This document shows positions 12,384-25,436 of a stretch of DNA of 64,000 nt, piece by piece (position 1 is the first letter of the stretch; every line of letters begins with the position of its first letter). This DNA is from Monocercomonoides exilis. Taxonomy: Eukaryota > Preaxostyla > Oxymonadida > Polymastigidae. The stretch is taken from contig LSRY02000012.1 in assembly GCA_001643675.2 (NCBI GenBank), positions 808,501 to 872,500 on the forward strand, given 5' to 3'. The notes under the pieces were generated by a model, which had not been told where the DNA came from, did no database searches, and saw nothing but the letters and a program-made list of their open reading frames with translations. The position numbers and the translations under genes were made by a program.

Positions 12384-13366
12384 ATGTCTTTATCAAACAG
12401 AATGTTCACAAAAATAACTATTTATGAACTCAACGAGATTTTTTCTGATGAAATGGGTGCATGGAAAAGGAATTTCAAAAATGTGCTGGAAGGAGAAGCT
12501 TCTGAATGCAGACATGATAAACGCAAAAAGATATTCACATCTGGAGGAAAATATTACAAAAATTGGAGACGCGGAAAATGTGGGAAAAAACAGTTAGTTT
12601 TTTAAAACACATATTTGGAAAATTCGAAAATACCTCTGAAAAGGTTCATGATGATTGTTTAAATTTTAACATTGGAATATCAGTTGCACACATTGATGAA
12701 GTGCTTGGAATAAGTGAAAACACAATTCATTATTGGACGAGTGTTGTTCGAGTTAGATGCACATCTATGTGGAACAAAAATCAAGCTGTCACAGGAGGGC
12801 CGGGAAGAATTGTGGAGATCGACGAAGCTGTTTGGATGTGCAGAAAGAATGGGCGAGGATAAAAGAGGAGACAAATTTGGATATTTGGAGCTGTGGAAAG
12901 GAAACATGAGGGAGGTGCGTGGAAGAACTTTGTGATGATTGTGCCAAATAGGAAGGCTGAGACATTGGTTCCAATCATACGAGCCAAAATTCTTTTTGGA
13001 ACTCGGATCATGAGCGATGAATGGAAGGCTTATGACAGATTGAAATATTATGGTTACGCTCATGATACCGTCTGTCACAAGCGAGAATTCAAAAACAAAA
13101 TCACTCATGCTTTCACAAACACTGTCGAAGGTTTGTGGATGAATTCACAAAAATATTTTCCTATAACAGAATGCAGAGAAAAGTATTTTGGTGACAATTT
13201 ATCAATTTGGCTGGTCAAAAGAAACTTCCATATGCAATTTGAGGATCAATAAAAAGAAATTGCCTTTTATTTCACTGAAAAATTATGTGAATTGGATGAA
13301 TATGAAAGTGAAGAAAGTGACTCAAAACAATCAGAGTTGAAATCTGATATCCTTTCAAAAAAATGA
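12384..13366 (+). pseudogene. Merlin (IS1595-like) transposase with one frameshift
   Basis: It starts at MSLSNRMF. A zinc-ribbon-like segment is seen (ECRHDKRKK...GKCGKK). The frame reads through TAA 12,603-12,605 (QLVF-Q-NTYLENSKIP aligns with SAY-K-NTSFYRSRIP at 27 kb), then shifts near 12,675 to the frame carrying HYWTSVVR, IVEIDEAVW (first Asp), MSDEWKAY (second Asp) and HAFTNTVEGLW (Glu). TAA at 12,860-12,862 falls at GRG-Q-KRRQIW, aligned gap-free with HRG-R-RKKQMW. After TAA 13,250-13,252 an acidic tail ESEESDSKQSE leads to TGA 13,364-13,366. All three catalytic acidic residues are present, so apart from the frameshift (or a sequencing error) this is the best-preserved Merlin copy here. 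Confidence 0.75.
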
Positions 13367-13369
13367 CAT

Positions 13370-13665
13370 TCTTCAAATGGGGCAAAATATTTTGCTTCAA
13401 GTATTTTCAGAAAAAAAATTATGCACTTTAAATTGACTTTTTGAGGTCAAAAAACACATTAAAAATGTGTCCATTTTTTGACATTCGTGAAATGTTGGAA
13501 AACTTTATGTTTTTATTTCAACGATGCCTGTTGAAGGAAATGAAAATCAAATTCATTTTGAAATCTGAGAAAGCGAAATAAAGTAATGAGAAAAGCAATT
13601 ATTATATGCTTTCTGCAAATAAAGCTTGAAAGCCCGTATTTTCCCCCAAATTACAGAATTTGTGG
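13370..13665 (+). repeat. dispersed repeat, copy 1
   Basis: About 290 bases resemble 39,785-40,075 in the same orientation, with shared landmarks such as GGGACAAAATATT/GGGCAAAATATTT, TTGACTTTTTG, TTTTTTGACAT and GTATTTTTCCCC/GTATTTTCCCCC in the same order. It directly follows the Merlin reading frame. It may be the 3' part of a transposon. Confidence 0.55.
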
Positions 13666-14341
13666 AATCAATTTTTTTTGTGGAGGAGACTGGACAAGTG
13701 CATCAAAATTTGACCCGATAAAAGTTGATAAATATGGTTTTATTTTTTTCAACTTCGACAGATATTTTGACAAATGAAAATATGTAATTGATAATTAATA
13801 ATTCTCATTTACTAATTTCAAAGAATGTATTAAATTGGCTTATGTTTCGGTCTTGGCAATAAATATTTTTCAAAGCATCGAGACGTGTGATTTTATTTTC
13901 AAATTAATATTCGCATATTCATGAAATTAGAGATGTCAGAAATTGTTAAGATCAAAAAATTTCATATAAAGGATTTGATTGTTCTTCGTTCCAAACTGAG
14001 TTATTTCTTTTCAATAAAGAAATTTTCTAATATCAGTTGTTCAACCATTGCATCAAATGCAGATGTTTCATTGAAAAACAATTTTCATATGGATGAAGTG
14101 ATCAAACAGCTTTCCGTTCTTTTCTTGATGCTTAAAAGATCAAAAAGTGAAACATATTTTGGATATTGCATTTTTAATGATATGTATTGAGTGCAAATTA
14201 ATAAGGCATTTGTTCAATTTTTTATTTTTTAATGTTTCATAAGTTTCGAATATTGACAAAAAAATGATTTTAAGAATCTTCAATTCAAATTCGAATTAAA
14301 TTTTCGTAGATCAATATCTTCTTGAATTGGATGAAAGATTC

Positions 14342-15367
14342 ATCCGCAACAAGTGAAACTCGTATTCAAGTAGCTTTTTGCACAGTCATTATCTCGAATG
14401 TTTAAATTTAGAGAACTGATTTCTTTGGGATTTGAAATATCACAAGGTTCATTAAGTCATGCAAAACATATGCTTAAAGTGCATTATGGGGAACTCGTTT
14501 GGACAAAAAGCCCACGGCCTCCATCCTGCAAGCAAGGTTTGAAACAATATTTTTTTTAATGATTAGTTATTTTCAAATTATAAATTAGTTGGGCTAAGTG
14601 ACGAAAACTGGAACAAAGCCAATAGTTGGATGATTCAGCATTCTTCTGAATCATCTTCATCATTGAATCCAAATATTCATTCAAAAGACAATGCACGGAT
14701 AGGTAAATTTATTGATGAAGAACCGTGGGAAAAAGAAATAGTAATCAGTTCTCAGGATTATTTGCATTTTTGTTCATCAAAAAGTGCAATCAAAAAGACA
14801 AATTCATCACATCATTTCATTAATTTTGATTCTTTAAAACATTCAACTTCAACAATTTCAGGCGCTAATGAAATAAACAAACTTCATTCCAAATCTTTGC
14901 AGGAAAAAGAAAATAATAACCAACATATCATTTCACCTCCTTCTTCTCCTGTTTAATTTGCACTTCCTTCTTTCACTTCAGGATATTCAAATTATCACAT
15001 CATTCATTATTCAGTCACTTCAAATCAATCAGCAACCGAACTTGAAATCTGTTCCAATATCCAACAATTAATCTAATCATCTCGAAAACAAAATTCATGC
15101 GAAAGAAAAAATATCAATTCTATATCAACTAGTCATCCACATCCAAAACGAAAGGGGATTCGAAGTCAAGGAAATACATGTTATTTGGCCACTATTTGCC
15201 AAATTTTTTGCTCTTCGATGTTGTATTTTTCTTCAACATTTCTTTATTCATCAACATCATCATCGACATCTTTATCGATGAAATTATCTTCTCGGTTAAT
15301 AAAACTATTCACAAAAATGAATGGATCGACAGCGAACTTTTCTAAAAATGGAACATGTCATTTGTGA
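14342..15367 (+). CDS. transposase-like protein, N-terminal copy C (HTH), probably fragmentary
   Basis: Exon 1 (about 14,342-14,536) encodes a helix-turn-helix-like region, FRELISLGFEISQGS then SHAKHMLKVHYG. It aligns with ELFQAGWSCTKNN then VHAKRMLKRHDYG of the 40.7-kb gene, with a TAG read as Gln near its start. A likely intron at 14,537-14,588 (GTTTGAAACA...TAAATTAG) sits where the 40.7-kb gene has a 45-nt one. Exon 2 is open from 14,589 to TGA 15,365-15,367, with only TAA codons (14,954 and ~15,074) in frame. It is Ser/Asn-rich with no clear domain. The catalytic region of the 41-43 kb protein is not seen downstream, so this is either a truncated copy or an HTH-only gene. 13,670-14,330 and 15,370-16,020 hold nothing else I can support. 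Confidence 0.55.
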
Positions 15368-16020
15368 ACAAATGGGATCAATTTCATTTAAATAGGTGTT
15401 GCAAACAGCAGTCAGTGTGCAAGATATGCATTTGGATAATGGAATAATTAACAAATGACAGATTTATCAATCAAAGTGAATTCATAAAGTTGGTGGATTC
15501 AATCAGTGACTACAACAAATGCAGAAATTTTAACAAAAACAAATATCATTATCTATCGTTGACGATTTTCTTATTTCCTGTTCAAAAATGATTTATGAAG
15601 GAATTAATTTTGATAAATCTCTCTGAAGATTGCAAGGCTTATTGCATTTATTGTCAAGTGAAAGAAAAAAAAGGAGTTTTAGTGATATCCAATGATTTTC
15701 TTTGATGAAAATGTTTATATAAACAACTTTTTTGAGATGATATCACTTTTTTTTTTCACTTCTTTCGAAAAACCACGATCAGTTTAAATCAGAAATTTCT
15801 TCTCAAGGAAAACATATTCATTATCAATTCACAGACATAACAAAAAAAAAAAAAAAATGATTGATTATTGAGTTTCATTCTTTTCCATGATCAAGAAAAC
15901 AACTTCAATCATTTGGGTAATTTTTTTTTGATATCATTGCATATTCAAACGTTTTGTTATTAAAAATTTTCATAAACGGAAGGGTTGATAAGAATAACAA
16001 AAGTGAAGATCACTCAAATT

Positions 16021-16279
16021 TGGGTAATTATTTTTGAAATCATAACTTTTTTCGGTGTTCTTTTTTTTCTAATGCTTTATTTCTTTGGGAAGGATTTTTT
16101 CTTTCAAAAGATAAAAACCAGGACACTTGTTTTAAATGACGATGTTAAGAATAAAAATATGAAAAATTATCTTTGAAAGGAAAAATTTCATTGCGATGTT
16201 CTTTTATTAGTATTCTTATTTTAATTCTCAAAATGAAATTTTTGACAGAGAAAACACAAATTCAAAAATGATCGCCCAT
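16021..16279. mobile_element. MITE-like element, family A
   Basis: The left end TGGGTAATTATTTTTGAAAT with CATAACTTTTTTCGGTGT is mirrored imperfectly at the right (TTCAAAAATGATCGCCCATA). ~259 bp. Confidence 0.6.
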
Positions 16280-16934
16280 ATTTTGATTGATATGTTAATG
16301 TTATTATGTATAAAATTTTTTTTGATTAGTTTATTATTGTTAATAATTCAAATATTGGAAAAAAAAAGAAAATTATTCGAAAATGTCATAACTTAAGAAA
16401 ACAGAACACACATCTTGTTCATCATTTGTATAATATGTTTTTAAGAACTTCAACGCATTATAAACATATTTTCTAATACAAATATTTTTATTGTAATGTT
16501 ATTGCAAAGTAATTTTTAATAAAAGAAATAAATTTTATGAAAACTTTTCTTTGAAACTTATAATTATGAATAATACTGTGGAAAAATATGATGTGTATGC
16601 AAGATATTTATCAAATAAACAACAGTTTGTTGTTGATTCTTTCTTGGCAGCAAATAATACTAAAAAAGAAATATTGATTTATTAATAAAAGAATATGATT
16701 AAAAAAAAGAAGAAAAAAAATATTTTTTTAGAAGAAGGAAATACGAGAATTTTGTCTTCAGATCCTTCAAAATGTTTTACTGAAAAGTCACCTTCATTTC
16801 TTCTTCCTCTATCCATCTTTTTTGTATTTTTGAAATCACTTTGCAAACACCAAATTCAACCGCTTCATTACACTCGCTTCTCTATTCTCTCTTTTTCTCT
16901 TTCGCAATATCCTGTTAATCCGAACGGGTTTTAA

Positions 16935-17260
16935 ACAAAGTTCTTAATGGCTTTTTCATCAATTTCGATTGATTCATCCACAACCCTGGTTGAGGTTGGA
17001 TATGTTGGAGACTTGAAGTTGTGGAGAAGCAGAGCTTCTTGCTGAATGTTATCATCCCCGGGAGGTTATGACTGAGAGAGTTTGAAACGAAGGGAGAAAA
17101 TGGCAGACAGGAAGGATCAGCTGATTAATGGCTCAATTTTTTCTGACAGTACTGCATCAGCAAAGGAAGGGCAAATTGAAAGATAAATGTTGGTTGGTAT
17201 CTGGGAGATCGCTATCAGCGATGGTGGATATACCATCAGCGCAAAACCCGAAACTTGGTT
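16935..17260 (+). other. coding-like GC-richer island with local inverted repeats
   Basis: This ~300-base island has higher GC than its surroundings. One plus frame reads MADRKDQLINGSIFSDSTAS and, with a TAA as Gln, continues to VGIWEIAISDGGYTISAKPE. The family is unknown. Local inverted repeats are dense: CCACAAC/GTTGTGG around 16,979 and 17,022, and adjacent ATCGC...GCGAT and GATGGT...ACCATC at ~17,207-17,238. The style resembles the hairpin-rich transposase gene at 42 kb, but no protein match to it was found. 16,280-16,934 and 17,261-17,590 hold no supported gene. Confidence 0.35.
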
Positions 17261-17590
17261 CTTATCTCAAAACTGAATAAATCCCATGATAATAAATATT
17301 TTCTGATTGCTGTCTTCAAATTTTTTGTTTTGAATTCAACTAACGTCAAAATGCCTTTTTTTGAGGGTTATCATTCTCATGAAATCGTTTCACAATTCAA
17401 ACGACACTTTCGATTGGATAAATCTATGACAAATAGAGTTTCACATTTGAAATGCGATATTGTTAAATCGTTATATATGCGTTAAAGAATGAAAAAGTGT
17501 GAATTGAAGTGAAACTTGTTATCAAAATGTTTAATTGCTTGTTTTAAAATTGAAAACAATTTTTTTATCCACACAATAATGTCCACATTT

Positions 17591-18842
17591 TCAATGGAAG
17601 AAAAATTTTGAATTTTTTGTTAAAAAATGAGGTATAAAAAACTCTTATTGTACATAAGAAATCAAAAATTATTCTTGACTTTGCACATAAAGATAACATG
17701 AAAGAAAAGATTTGACGAGAAGCAATTCGAATGAATGACAACATTTGTTTTGAAAAAAAACAAATGTCGAATATCTGATAAAATGAGGTTATTTGACGAT
17801 TATTCTTTCATCATTTTAACACTTCTGGATTAAGTACCTTTCGAGTTTCTAACTCTCTTTTGCTGAAGATAAGAGATAATAATCTTTGGGGATTTATGTC
17901 TGTTTAAATTGCAGTATTTTTTCATTGTGCTTGATTTTTGTCTCTTCCTCCTATTTTCTCACACTTTTTCTACGATTCAGAATTTTTTTTTTTGAAAAAT
18001 TTTTTGAATCATCCAAAAGCTTTTTGAGATCATCATGACTGCGCTTTGAATTTTGTTATGAGCGTTGACTATTGAGGCGTTTTTATTCAAATTGTTTCAT
18101 TTGAGAACGAAAAACTGACATATAGTTTTCAGCTTCCTGTATTTGATGTTGAATCTCTTTCAACGATGTTTCTTTCGAATTTAACTGAGATATGAGAGGA
18201 GGTGTTTCTTTGGCATATTTGGATGATTTTGTGGAACGAACAGGTAATTGTTTGATTGATAATGTCTTTTGTTCTTTTTGGAAGTCTGTTGAAAAAGGGA
18301 GAACTGATTCTTTTTCGGTTGCTGAAGGGTTTTTGAGATCTTTCTTTGTAGAAAAATTCACGAATAATTCATTTTTCCATTAATCAAATGATGCTTTCTT
18401 CGTATTTTTCTCACTTGACGAAGAGATAGGAGAACCTGATATTCTTGTCAGAACAGAAGAATCTGCAATAGGCCACACTCCAGTTTTGACATATGATGCT
18501 TTCACGGTGGAAAAAGTTATTGCAGCTGTCACAGCATCAGGAAGTGTATTTGCGAAAGCAGATCGATAAGCACTCAAAGAAAACTTTGAAGGAGGGCAAA
18601 ACTTGTTGAAGAGTGTGAACTATAAACTAGAAAAAACATAAGAATCACATGGCTTCAGCAAATGAGTCATGTTGGGAGGAAATTTTTGAACAACAATATT
18701 ATTCTTTGTTGCTTTTTATCCCACAATTTTATCATCATGTTATCTGTGATTGTCCATCTGGGAGAAAATACGGACTTTCAAGCTATTTATGCAGGAGGCA
18801 TGAAAAAATTGTTTCACTTATAACATTATTAAACTTTTTCAG
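17591..18842 (-). CDS. pogo/Tigger-like DDE transposase, C-terminal part
   Basis: One minus-strand frame of 417 codons has about 14 TAA/TAG codons and no TGA until 17,591-17,593. It reads FSQMDNHRQHDDKIVG (D-N-H of the DDE_1 core, DNHxxH), then KNNIVVQKFPPNMTHLLKPC (the 'LPPNxTHLLQPxD' motif), an SAYRSAFANTL segment and KTGVWPIADSSVL (the family's 'F+KTGIWP' motif). TAA/TAG fall inside these motifs without disturbing alignment (DNHR-Q-HDD, SSL-Q-FTLF, SFD-Q-WKN). The tail after KTGVWP is long and low in complexity, with a coiled-coil-like stretch. Beyond about 17,800 the frame may no longer be coding. The N-terminal DNA-binding part and the first catalytic Asp were not found upstream, so the element is 5'-truncated or split by unrecognised introns. 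Confidence 0.7.
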
Positions 18843-20499
18843 ATTTCAAAATAAATTAAATTTTCATTTCTGCAAACAAACATCACTAATATTATTACTA
18901 ATTGTTTTGTGACCTTACATGTATTTCAAAAAACAAACTCATTTAATTTAAATTTTTCGATCGCAAAAAGTTCATCTTTGATGCATAATTTTTCAATGAA
19001 AATGTCTGGACAAATATTTTGACCCAAATTACTAAAAACTTTCTTTCAAATGCTGTTGTGCTTTTTTGGATTCATTGAAAGTGTTTCATCACGTTAAATT
19101 AAAAGAGAAATAAATTTGAAAATCAGATAATAACATGCTTGAATAAAATTTCTTTATTTGCGCAAAGACATTATTTTGAAAATGATTGTTATTACGGTTT
19201 CAAAATAGATAAGCAACGCTTTTTGTATTGAAAAAAAGGATCAATTCAAATTTTTGCGTGTTTCAGTTTTACAACTTGAATCAGTAAAAGCACATCAACT
19301 ATTGTGATATATAATCAGTATTAATAATTTAAAATGCTTATTGTAATAAGTCAAACGCTGATGAAGAGGGAAAAAGAGCAAATATATATGAAAATAAATA
19401 ATTAAGGAAATCCTGAATTAGACATTAATTTACTGTGGGACAGATCAGGCTAAAAAAAATGATTTTTCAAATATTTTCTCCCATATTATTAGAATTATTC
19501 GAAAAGATAGTTTTTATCAGAAAAGGATATGAGTCTCTGCCACCGACCGACATTTTTTGTTCCTCTTGACAAGTCGACCTACAATTCAAACGAGCTTTTG
19601 TTTATTAAAAATTAATTTATTAATATGTATTTTTAAAAACAACATATTAATTTATTTAATTCTTTTAGTCATTTATTAAACAAATATTTGTAATTTAAAT
19701 AAAAAATTAATCAAAACTGATTTTTTATTTCATATCGAGAATTTTTATTTCTTTAATGGGCAATCGACAGATCTTTGTCGAGATCAGTCGAATGACAATG
19801 ATCAGTCAAGTTGTCACAATGTCGAATCTTTCAGAATTATTGAAAAATGACGATCGAGAAGCAGTTATTTCCACGCTTCCTATTAATCTGCAAGTTTCTT
19901 TTAAGACGAAAGTGAATGTGTCCTTCACTTTCAATTCCAAAAATTTTCATAAATATTTTTTTATTTGTTTTTTGTGTGAAATAACTTTCTGTTTTCCCAA
20001 AAAAAAGTGAGGAGTTTAAGAATGAAAATTGCTCTTTTGTCAATCTTGTTTTGTCAAAAGTCACAATAAATGGAAATTGCATTCATAATTTGTATTTCTG
20101 TTTTTGCTATTTTAACCTATTCAAAGTTTATCTTCACCCCAACAAAAGTGGAGAAGAAATCGGAAAGGTGCATTACGTGGAAAGTGAAAGGTATTATTCG
20201 GATCGCATACACGCCTGTTTTAAGAGATTGATATTTAAAAAAAGATGGTCATCATCATTATATATGAGTCAACAGCAAATCTGGAATTAACTGTGGCTTC
20301 TCTGATTGGAAAGGATCCCAGAAATTTTCTGATCATTAATGTTCGTTGCTTTATAAATTTTTTATGATGTCTTTTGCAAAGCATCGAGCAACTCAGCAAT
20401 CTTCAGAGCTAACAACAAATTTAATTATATCAACTCAACAGCATTGACTAGTGTGGTTGTAAAAGCAATTTTCAAGATTGATCAGTCACTGCAGCATCG

Positions 20500-21082
20500 C
20501 TTTTTTTTCGTCATATTCTGTTGAGTTCAATTCATTCATTCGAAATTTAATTCAAAAGTCGCAACAAAATTCACACAAACACCAAATAAGATTTTTCCTC
20601 ATTTAACATGTCGGAAACTTGCAACATTCTTGAAACAGGAAGGAAATAAGAAAATGAAAGAAAGAAGCGAAAAGATTGCAAGGACAATGGTTGGAGTGGT
20701 GATAGATGGAGGTGTTATTTCAAAGGAAAAATATGCTGTCGTCACAGTTGTTCCTTTGGGCTGCAAAGAAAAATCCATATTCTGGCGCTGAAAAAAGTCC
20801 TGTCTGAAAATAAAATACTATTTTGAATTGGCAGTTGAAATTCTGGAGGAGATCAAAGCCGTTTCGTCCGAAGTCTGTTGTATTTGTTCTGATAAGCATC
20901 TTCCTCAGAGGTTTGCTATGGAAAAGTTATCAAAATCTTGTTTCACGAAAAATTTGTCTGATCAATGTGAACAAATTCCTCCATTTTTTGTGTGTTGTTT
21001 CAATCACATCGTTAATTTGGTTCTTACTAACTTTCTTTATATTGATCCATTTTTTCTTCAGATAAAAGAAAGCGGAATTTAA
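20500..21082 (+). pseudogene. hAT-like transposase remnant
   Basis: The frame reads KIARTMVGVVIDGGVISKEK, then VVTVVPLG, and after a TGA at 20,789 continues with ELAVEILEEI, VCCICSDKHLPQ and PPFFVCCFNHIVNLVLTN. The order (Asp in a 'xxxDG/DAG' strand, 'VSDN/DKxxxQ', and a C-x-N/A-H-x-x-N-L-V motif) is that of the hAT-type RNase-H core. Possible upstream pieces lie from 19,756 (MGNRQIFVEI...) and downstream pieces at 21.2-22.7 kb (acidic frame 22,296-22,562), but they do not join into one frame. Family assignment is by motif order only. 18,845-19,755 has no other gene I can support. Confidence 0.5.
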
Positions 21083-21940
21083 TTTTCAAGATCATCAAAA
21101 GCAACAGCTGTCAAGAACCCCTCAATTCCAATATGTCCAGCATTCGTACAAAAAAGATAACTTTGCATTTCAAATATTTGCTACTTTATTTTAAAAAACA
21201 AAGACAACGTTTTTTTCACCGACATTCTGAAAGATATCCCGTTAATTGAAGTGTTAAAGTTTGAACTGCTATTACTGCTTCTTCAAACATTACAACTTCA
21301 ATTTGAAAACGAGTTAACATAACGTGGAAATGTCTTTCCTCTTCTGTTCAAATCATTTGCACGGCACTATTGGATGCTGGACCTGACTTGTATTTCAGAA
21401 GAAAAATGGAAAAGAGTCCTGTGCAATATCATCATTAATCTATTCAATTAAACATCATCAGGAAAAAGAAGAAGATTATTCGCTTTGGATTTTTCTCTCA
21501 CACCTATAGGAACAAAACAATATCAACAAAATATGTTCTCTTATTCAAATTTATTCGTTTGAAAAAGAAATGGAGAAAACATCAAATTAAGCATGGTTAA
21601 TTCCTACATCAAAACAAACACCATCTAGCGAAAAATATACAGATTCCATGAATCAAACATCGCATTAATCAGATACGTATTCAATTGTTCAGTCAGACTC
21701 AGTGCGTTCATCTGCTTCTGATATATCCATCTGCGAATTGGATTTAACAATTCATAAGGACAATTAAACAAAACCATTTAATATAGTTTTTCAAACACAT
21801 TGTTCTTATTCCACATTGGAATCAAACACGAGATTAGAAAATATTTTTTGTTTTGATAAATCATCATATTTTTTTTAATCCTTTGATTCCACCAGTTACA
21901 TCTTCGTTGACTGTCGAAGGATTTCATGTTGCTCTTGACC

Positions 21941-21944
<4 letters not shown>

Positions 21945-21996
<52 letters not shown>
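21945..21996 (+). repeat. poly-A homopolymer (~50 nt)
   Basis: Continuous A run after GACCATTT. It lies inside the region downstream of the hAT-like remnant. Confidence 0.95.
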
Positions 21997-21997
<1 letters not shown>

Positions 21998-22295
21998 ACG
22001 AGCACACGTTTTCAACGGTTTCATCTTTGCTTCAAGGGAAAAATTTGGAACAGGAGGAGTTATCTTTGAGAAATAACTTTTCATTACCCTATTTTCAAAT
22101 TCTTCAGTGTGTTGAATGCTAACAAAAAAGGAATGCTCTATAATTTAATGATGAAACATTTGGAGAGGAAGAAGAAGATGAAAATGATTTGTTCGAAGAA
22201 ACATTTTGATAGAAAGAGGCTAAGGAATCAGAAGAAGATGATGAATTCAAAACTTCCGATTTTATCGGGAAAGAAAAAGATATATTGATCAGTCA

Positions 22296-22562
22296 ATGAA
22301 CACTCGCTCTACAAGTGATAAAGATGACTATCTCCTATCGAATGAAACAGATATGGAAGAAGATATGGATAAGGAAAATGATCAAATAATAATGGAAATG
22401 GAGGATGATGATGTTATAGATCTTGGATCAAATGCAAAAATTTCTCACTCAAACATCAGCGATCATGAACAAAGAATTCAAATTCCACAGAACATCCAAA
22501 AAACAATATTAAGCGATTGGTTTCTTCGTTTGAGAAGCAGCTTTGAAGATTACGTAACTTAA
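22296..22562 (+). CDS. acidic hypothetical ORF
   Basis: An 88-codon Asp/Glu/Met-rich frame beginning at ATG (MNTRSTSDKDDY). With the TAA read as Gln it extends a further ~20 codons (DYVT-Q-VLANQRSVLQSQ). It may be part of the hAT-like element. No domain recognised. 22,700-24,200 contains no supported gene; a perfect 20-bp palindrome (AAGTTCCTATATAGGAACTT) lies at about 23,263-23,282. Confidence 0.3.
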   Translation: MNTRSTSDKDDYLLSNETDMEEDMDKENDQIIMEMEDDDVIDLGSNAKISHSNISDHEQRIQIPQNIQKTILSDWFLRLRSSFEDYVT

Positions 22563-24217
22563 GTGCTTGCAAATCAAAGAAGTGTGCTGCAATCACAAAT
22601 CAAAGCGTTATTTCCTTCCTTTTGCAGGATAACAGGCGAACAATAACGCAAGACGATCCATTTGTATTTTCCTCTGAAATAGGAAATTCAGGTCTTGTCA
22701 CACATATTTATTCTCATATTTGTTAAGCCTAAGTGGCTTCACCCTGCAGCGAGGCATCGTGCGAGAGGAAATTATCAAGAAATAGCAGAATTGTTGGTGA
22801 TAAACGCTATTCTTTATCATTGAAAACTTTGAACTGTCTTTTCCTATTGTGAATCAAACCTTTCTTCAATCACGACCAAATCGTCAACAGGTTTGTAATG
22901 GAATCAGTTTCATTTTGTATTTTTCTTTCTTTCATAAAACACCTTTTGTTTTCTTTTATTAACATATCCACAACGAAGTGAATTTCGAATTATATATAAT
23001 TGTTGATTCAAAGAACAAGAAACTTTTCAAAAACTTCACTAATCTTTGAGAGAAGTCTTTATTCCATACGAATTGATTTATCATAATTTATTTGGTCATT
23101 ACTATGTTTCTTTTTTGAAATTCGTATTTTGAAACTTATAAAGATATTTCAACTTTTTTTGGTGAGTGACAATTTCTCTGATTGCGACTGACATTTCATA
23201 TTTTCAATACATAACATGATTAGCAATGAAAGCTTTTTGATGTGGTTAGAAATTGGTGAATCCAAGTTCCTATATAGGAACTTTTGCTTAACTCAAACAA
23301 TGAAGAATTATTAACGGTTTTATGGAAATCAACATTTGTTATTAGGTTGAAGTTTTTTGTGAATGATTTTGATTCAAGTTCGAAAGTTTTCAAGGAAGAT
23401 ATCCACATAAGAAAAAATTAACAATCGAGTCCAATGATTTCACATTCGGGAACAAGCACTGATCCGCTGCTTGTTTCAAAAATGAATCAGTTCAATTTCT
23501 TTTGACGCATATCAAATATTAATTCATTTTGATGGTTTTCAACGTTTTTTCATCAAATGAACAATGCATGTTCTGGTAATAACATATCTCATTTTGCTTC
23601 ATTCGTAATACTGAATACTGGGAAATGAGAAAAATCCATGTTTTAAATCACAAAAAGTTAAAAACAAATTGAATTTATATTGATTTTCATTGCCTCAACA
23701 TAATCAGATGTCATTCATGAGTAACAGTCATGTGAAAAAAATTATCATCATCATTTTTCTTAAGAAAACTCATTTCGATCAACTGAGTAACTAAATAGGA
23801 ATTTCTTGCAAGATATTTTTTTAAATGTTTTTGTATAACTATTTTTGCTCGATTTTCAAAAAAAAGAAAAAAATATAAGTTAAAGATTATTGATTGTTGA
23901 ATGACATGATTGCTTCAAGTGGAATATGCTCAAATGGTGAAGTGACGATAGCTCTATAAGAGAATGAATTCATGTGAACTTTGATGAGAATATTGAAATA
24001 ATAACTGGACAACTTTTTGAAGTGTGACTTTTGTTGAAGCAACAGAGGTGAAAGATAATGTTGATCCTTCAAAAGAGCTTGGTTGCCTCTATTGCATAAA
24101 ATGATTAGAGCTGCGCATTTCCGGTTGAAGGCATTCACCGGGAGAACAGGAAGAAATAATAAAATGAATTATAAGGAGTTGCATCATTGCATATATTCTT
24201 TTTACAGAATCAAAAAA

Positions 24218-24224
24218 AAAAAAA

Positions 24225-24255
<31 letters not shown>

Positions 24256-24312
24256 AAATAAAAATAAAAAAAAAAATAAAAAAATTAAAAAAATAAAAAA
24301 AAAAAAAAAAAG
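24218..24312. repeat. (AAAT)n / poly-A tract
   Basis: Tetranucleotide AAAT units grading into A-rich DNA. Confidence 0.9.
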
Positions 24313-25254
24313 ACGAAAAATTGAGTTGAGATGACCGAAGAAACAGAAATGAAAGAATTAAAAGCCTTTGAAGATGAGAAAGAAGAGGAGGAAATGAAGA
24401 AGAGGAAAAAAGAATTGACATTATAATTAAAAAGGAGCAGCAACATAAGAATCAACACAACTTTTTTGAACATAGCCTTATTGTCACGTTTCATTCATAA
24501 CAATTTATGAAACAAAATTGGATTATTTTCTGATTGTTTTACAACTGCTGTTGCTCCACTCTGTATTCTCACATGTTTCTGTATTCTTTTCTTTTTTCTG
24601 AAGAAGAGAAAAAGAGAGAAAGATATAGAAAGAGAAGGAGAATAAGAAGGCAGAGCTGATGGATATGGAGAGTAAACAGTTCATTTGCGTGAGACAGACA
24701 AAGAAAGAGTGCTCAAATTGAGTGAAAAATGTTCTTTTGAATGTGAAAGGAAATGAGAAGAGAAGGATAAGTGTTATGAAAGGAGGAGGTGTGGAGTCGG
24801 AGGGAAAATGAGAAGAAGTGAAGAAATAGTCGTGAAAATGGAGACGAAAGTTGAATTCGCAGATGAAGAAAAAGACGGAAGTGGTTGTTGAGAAGAGGAA
24901 GAGGGAATGACAAGTGGAGCATTGTTTGAGAGAGAGGGTTATTGAGAAGATTCCTGAACATAATTAAGAGAGAAATAAATAAATTGATGGAAAGTTTGAG
25001 AGAAAGAAAAAGAAAGATTACAAAAATGAATGAAATAAATCGTCAAACATAGAAAGATAGAAGGAAAGATAGAAATAAAAAGATATTAATATTAAAACTG
25101 TTGGTAATTTTTGTGAGTACTGAGAGCGGCAGAAAAGCTTGTCCGAAGAGCTGTTATGCCTGCTTGTCCCAAATATCAATTTGAAGATGGCGTTCATTCA
25201 ATTTCTCAAACAAAGTGGAAGAGGAAGAAGGAGAAGAAGGATGAAGAACACTTT

Positions 25255-25394
25255 GAATTCGGAAGGGAACAAGGCGGAGAAAGTCTGAGACGAAGAAGGA
25301 GGAAGGAAAAAGAGATATGGATGAAGAGGAGAAAGAAGATGAAGAGAATGAAAAGGAGGAGGAGGAGGAGGAAGAAGAAGAAGAAGAAGAAGAA

Positions 25395-25436
<42 letters not shown>

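Noticed and set aside
23263-23282. 20-bp perfect palindrome as an operator
   Set aside because: Isolated, with no gene beside it and no second copy seen.
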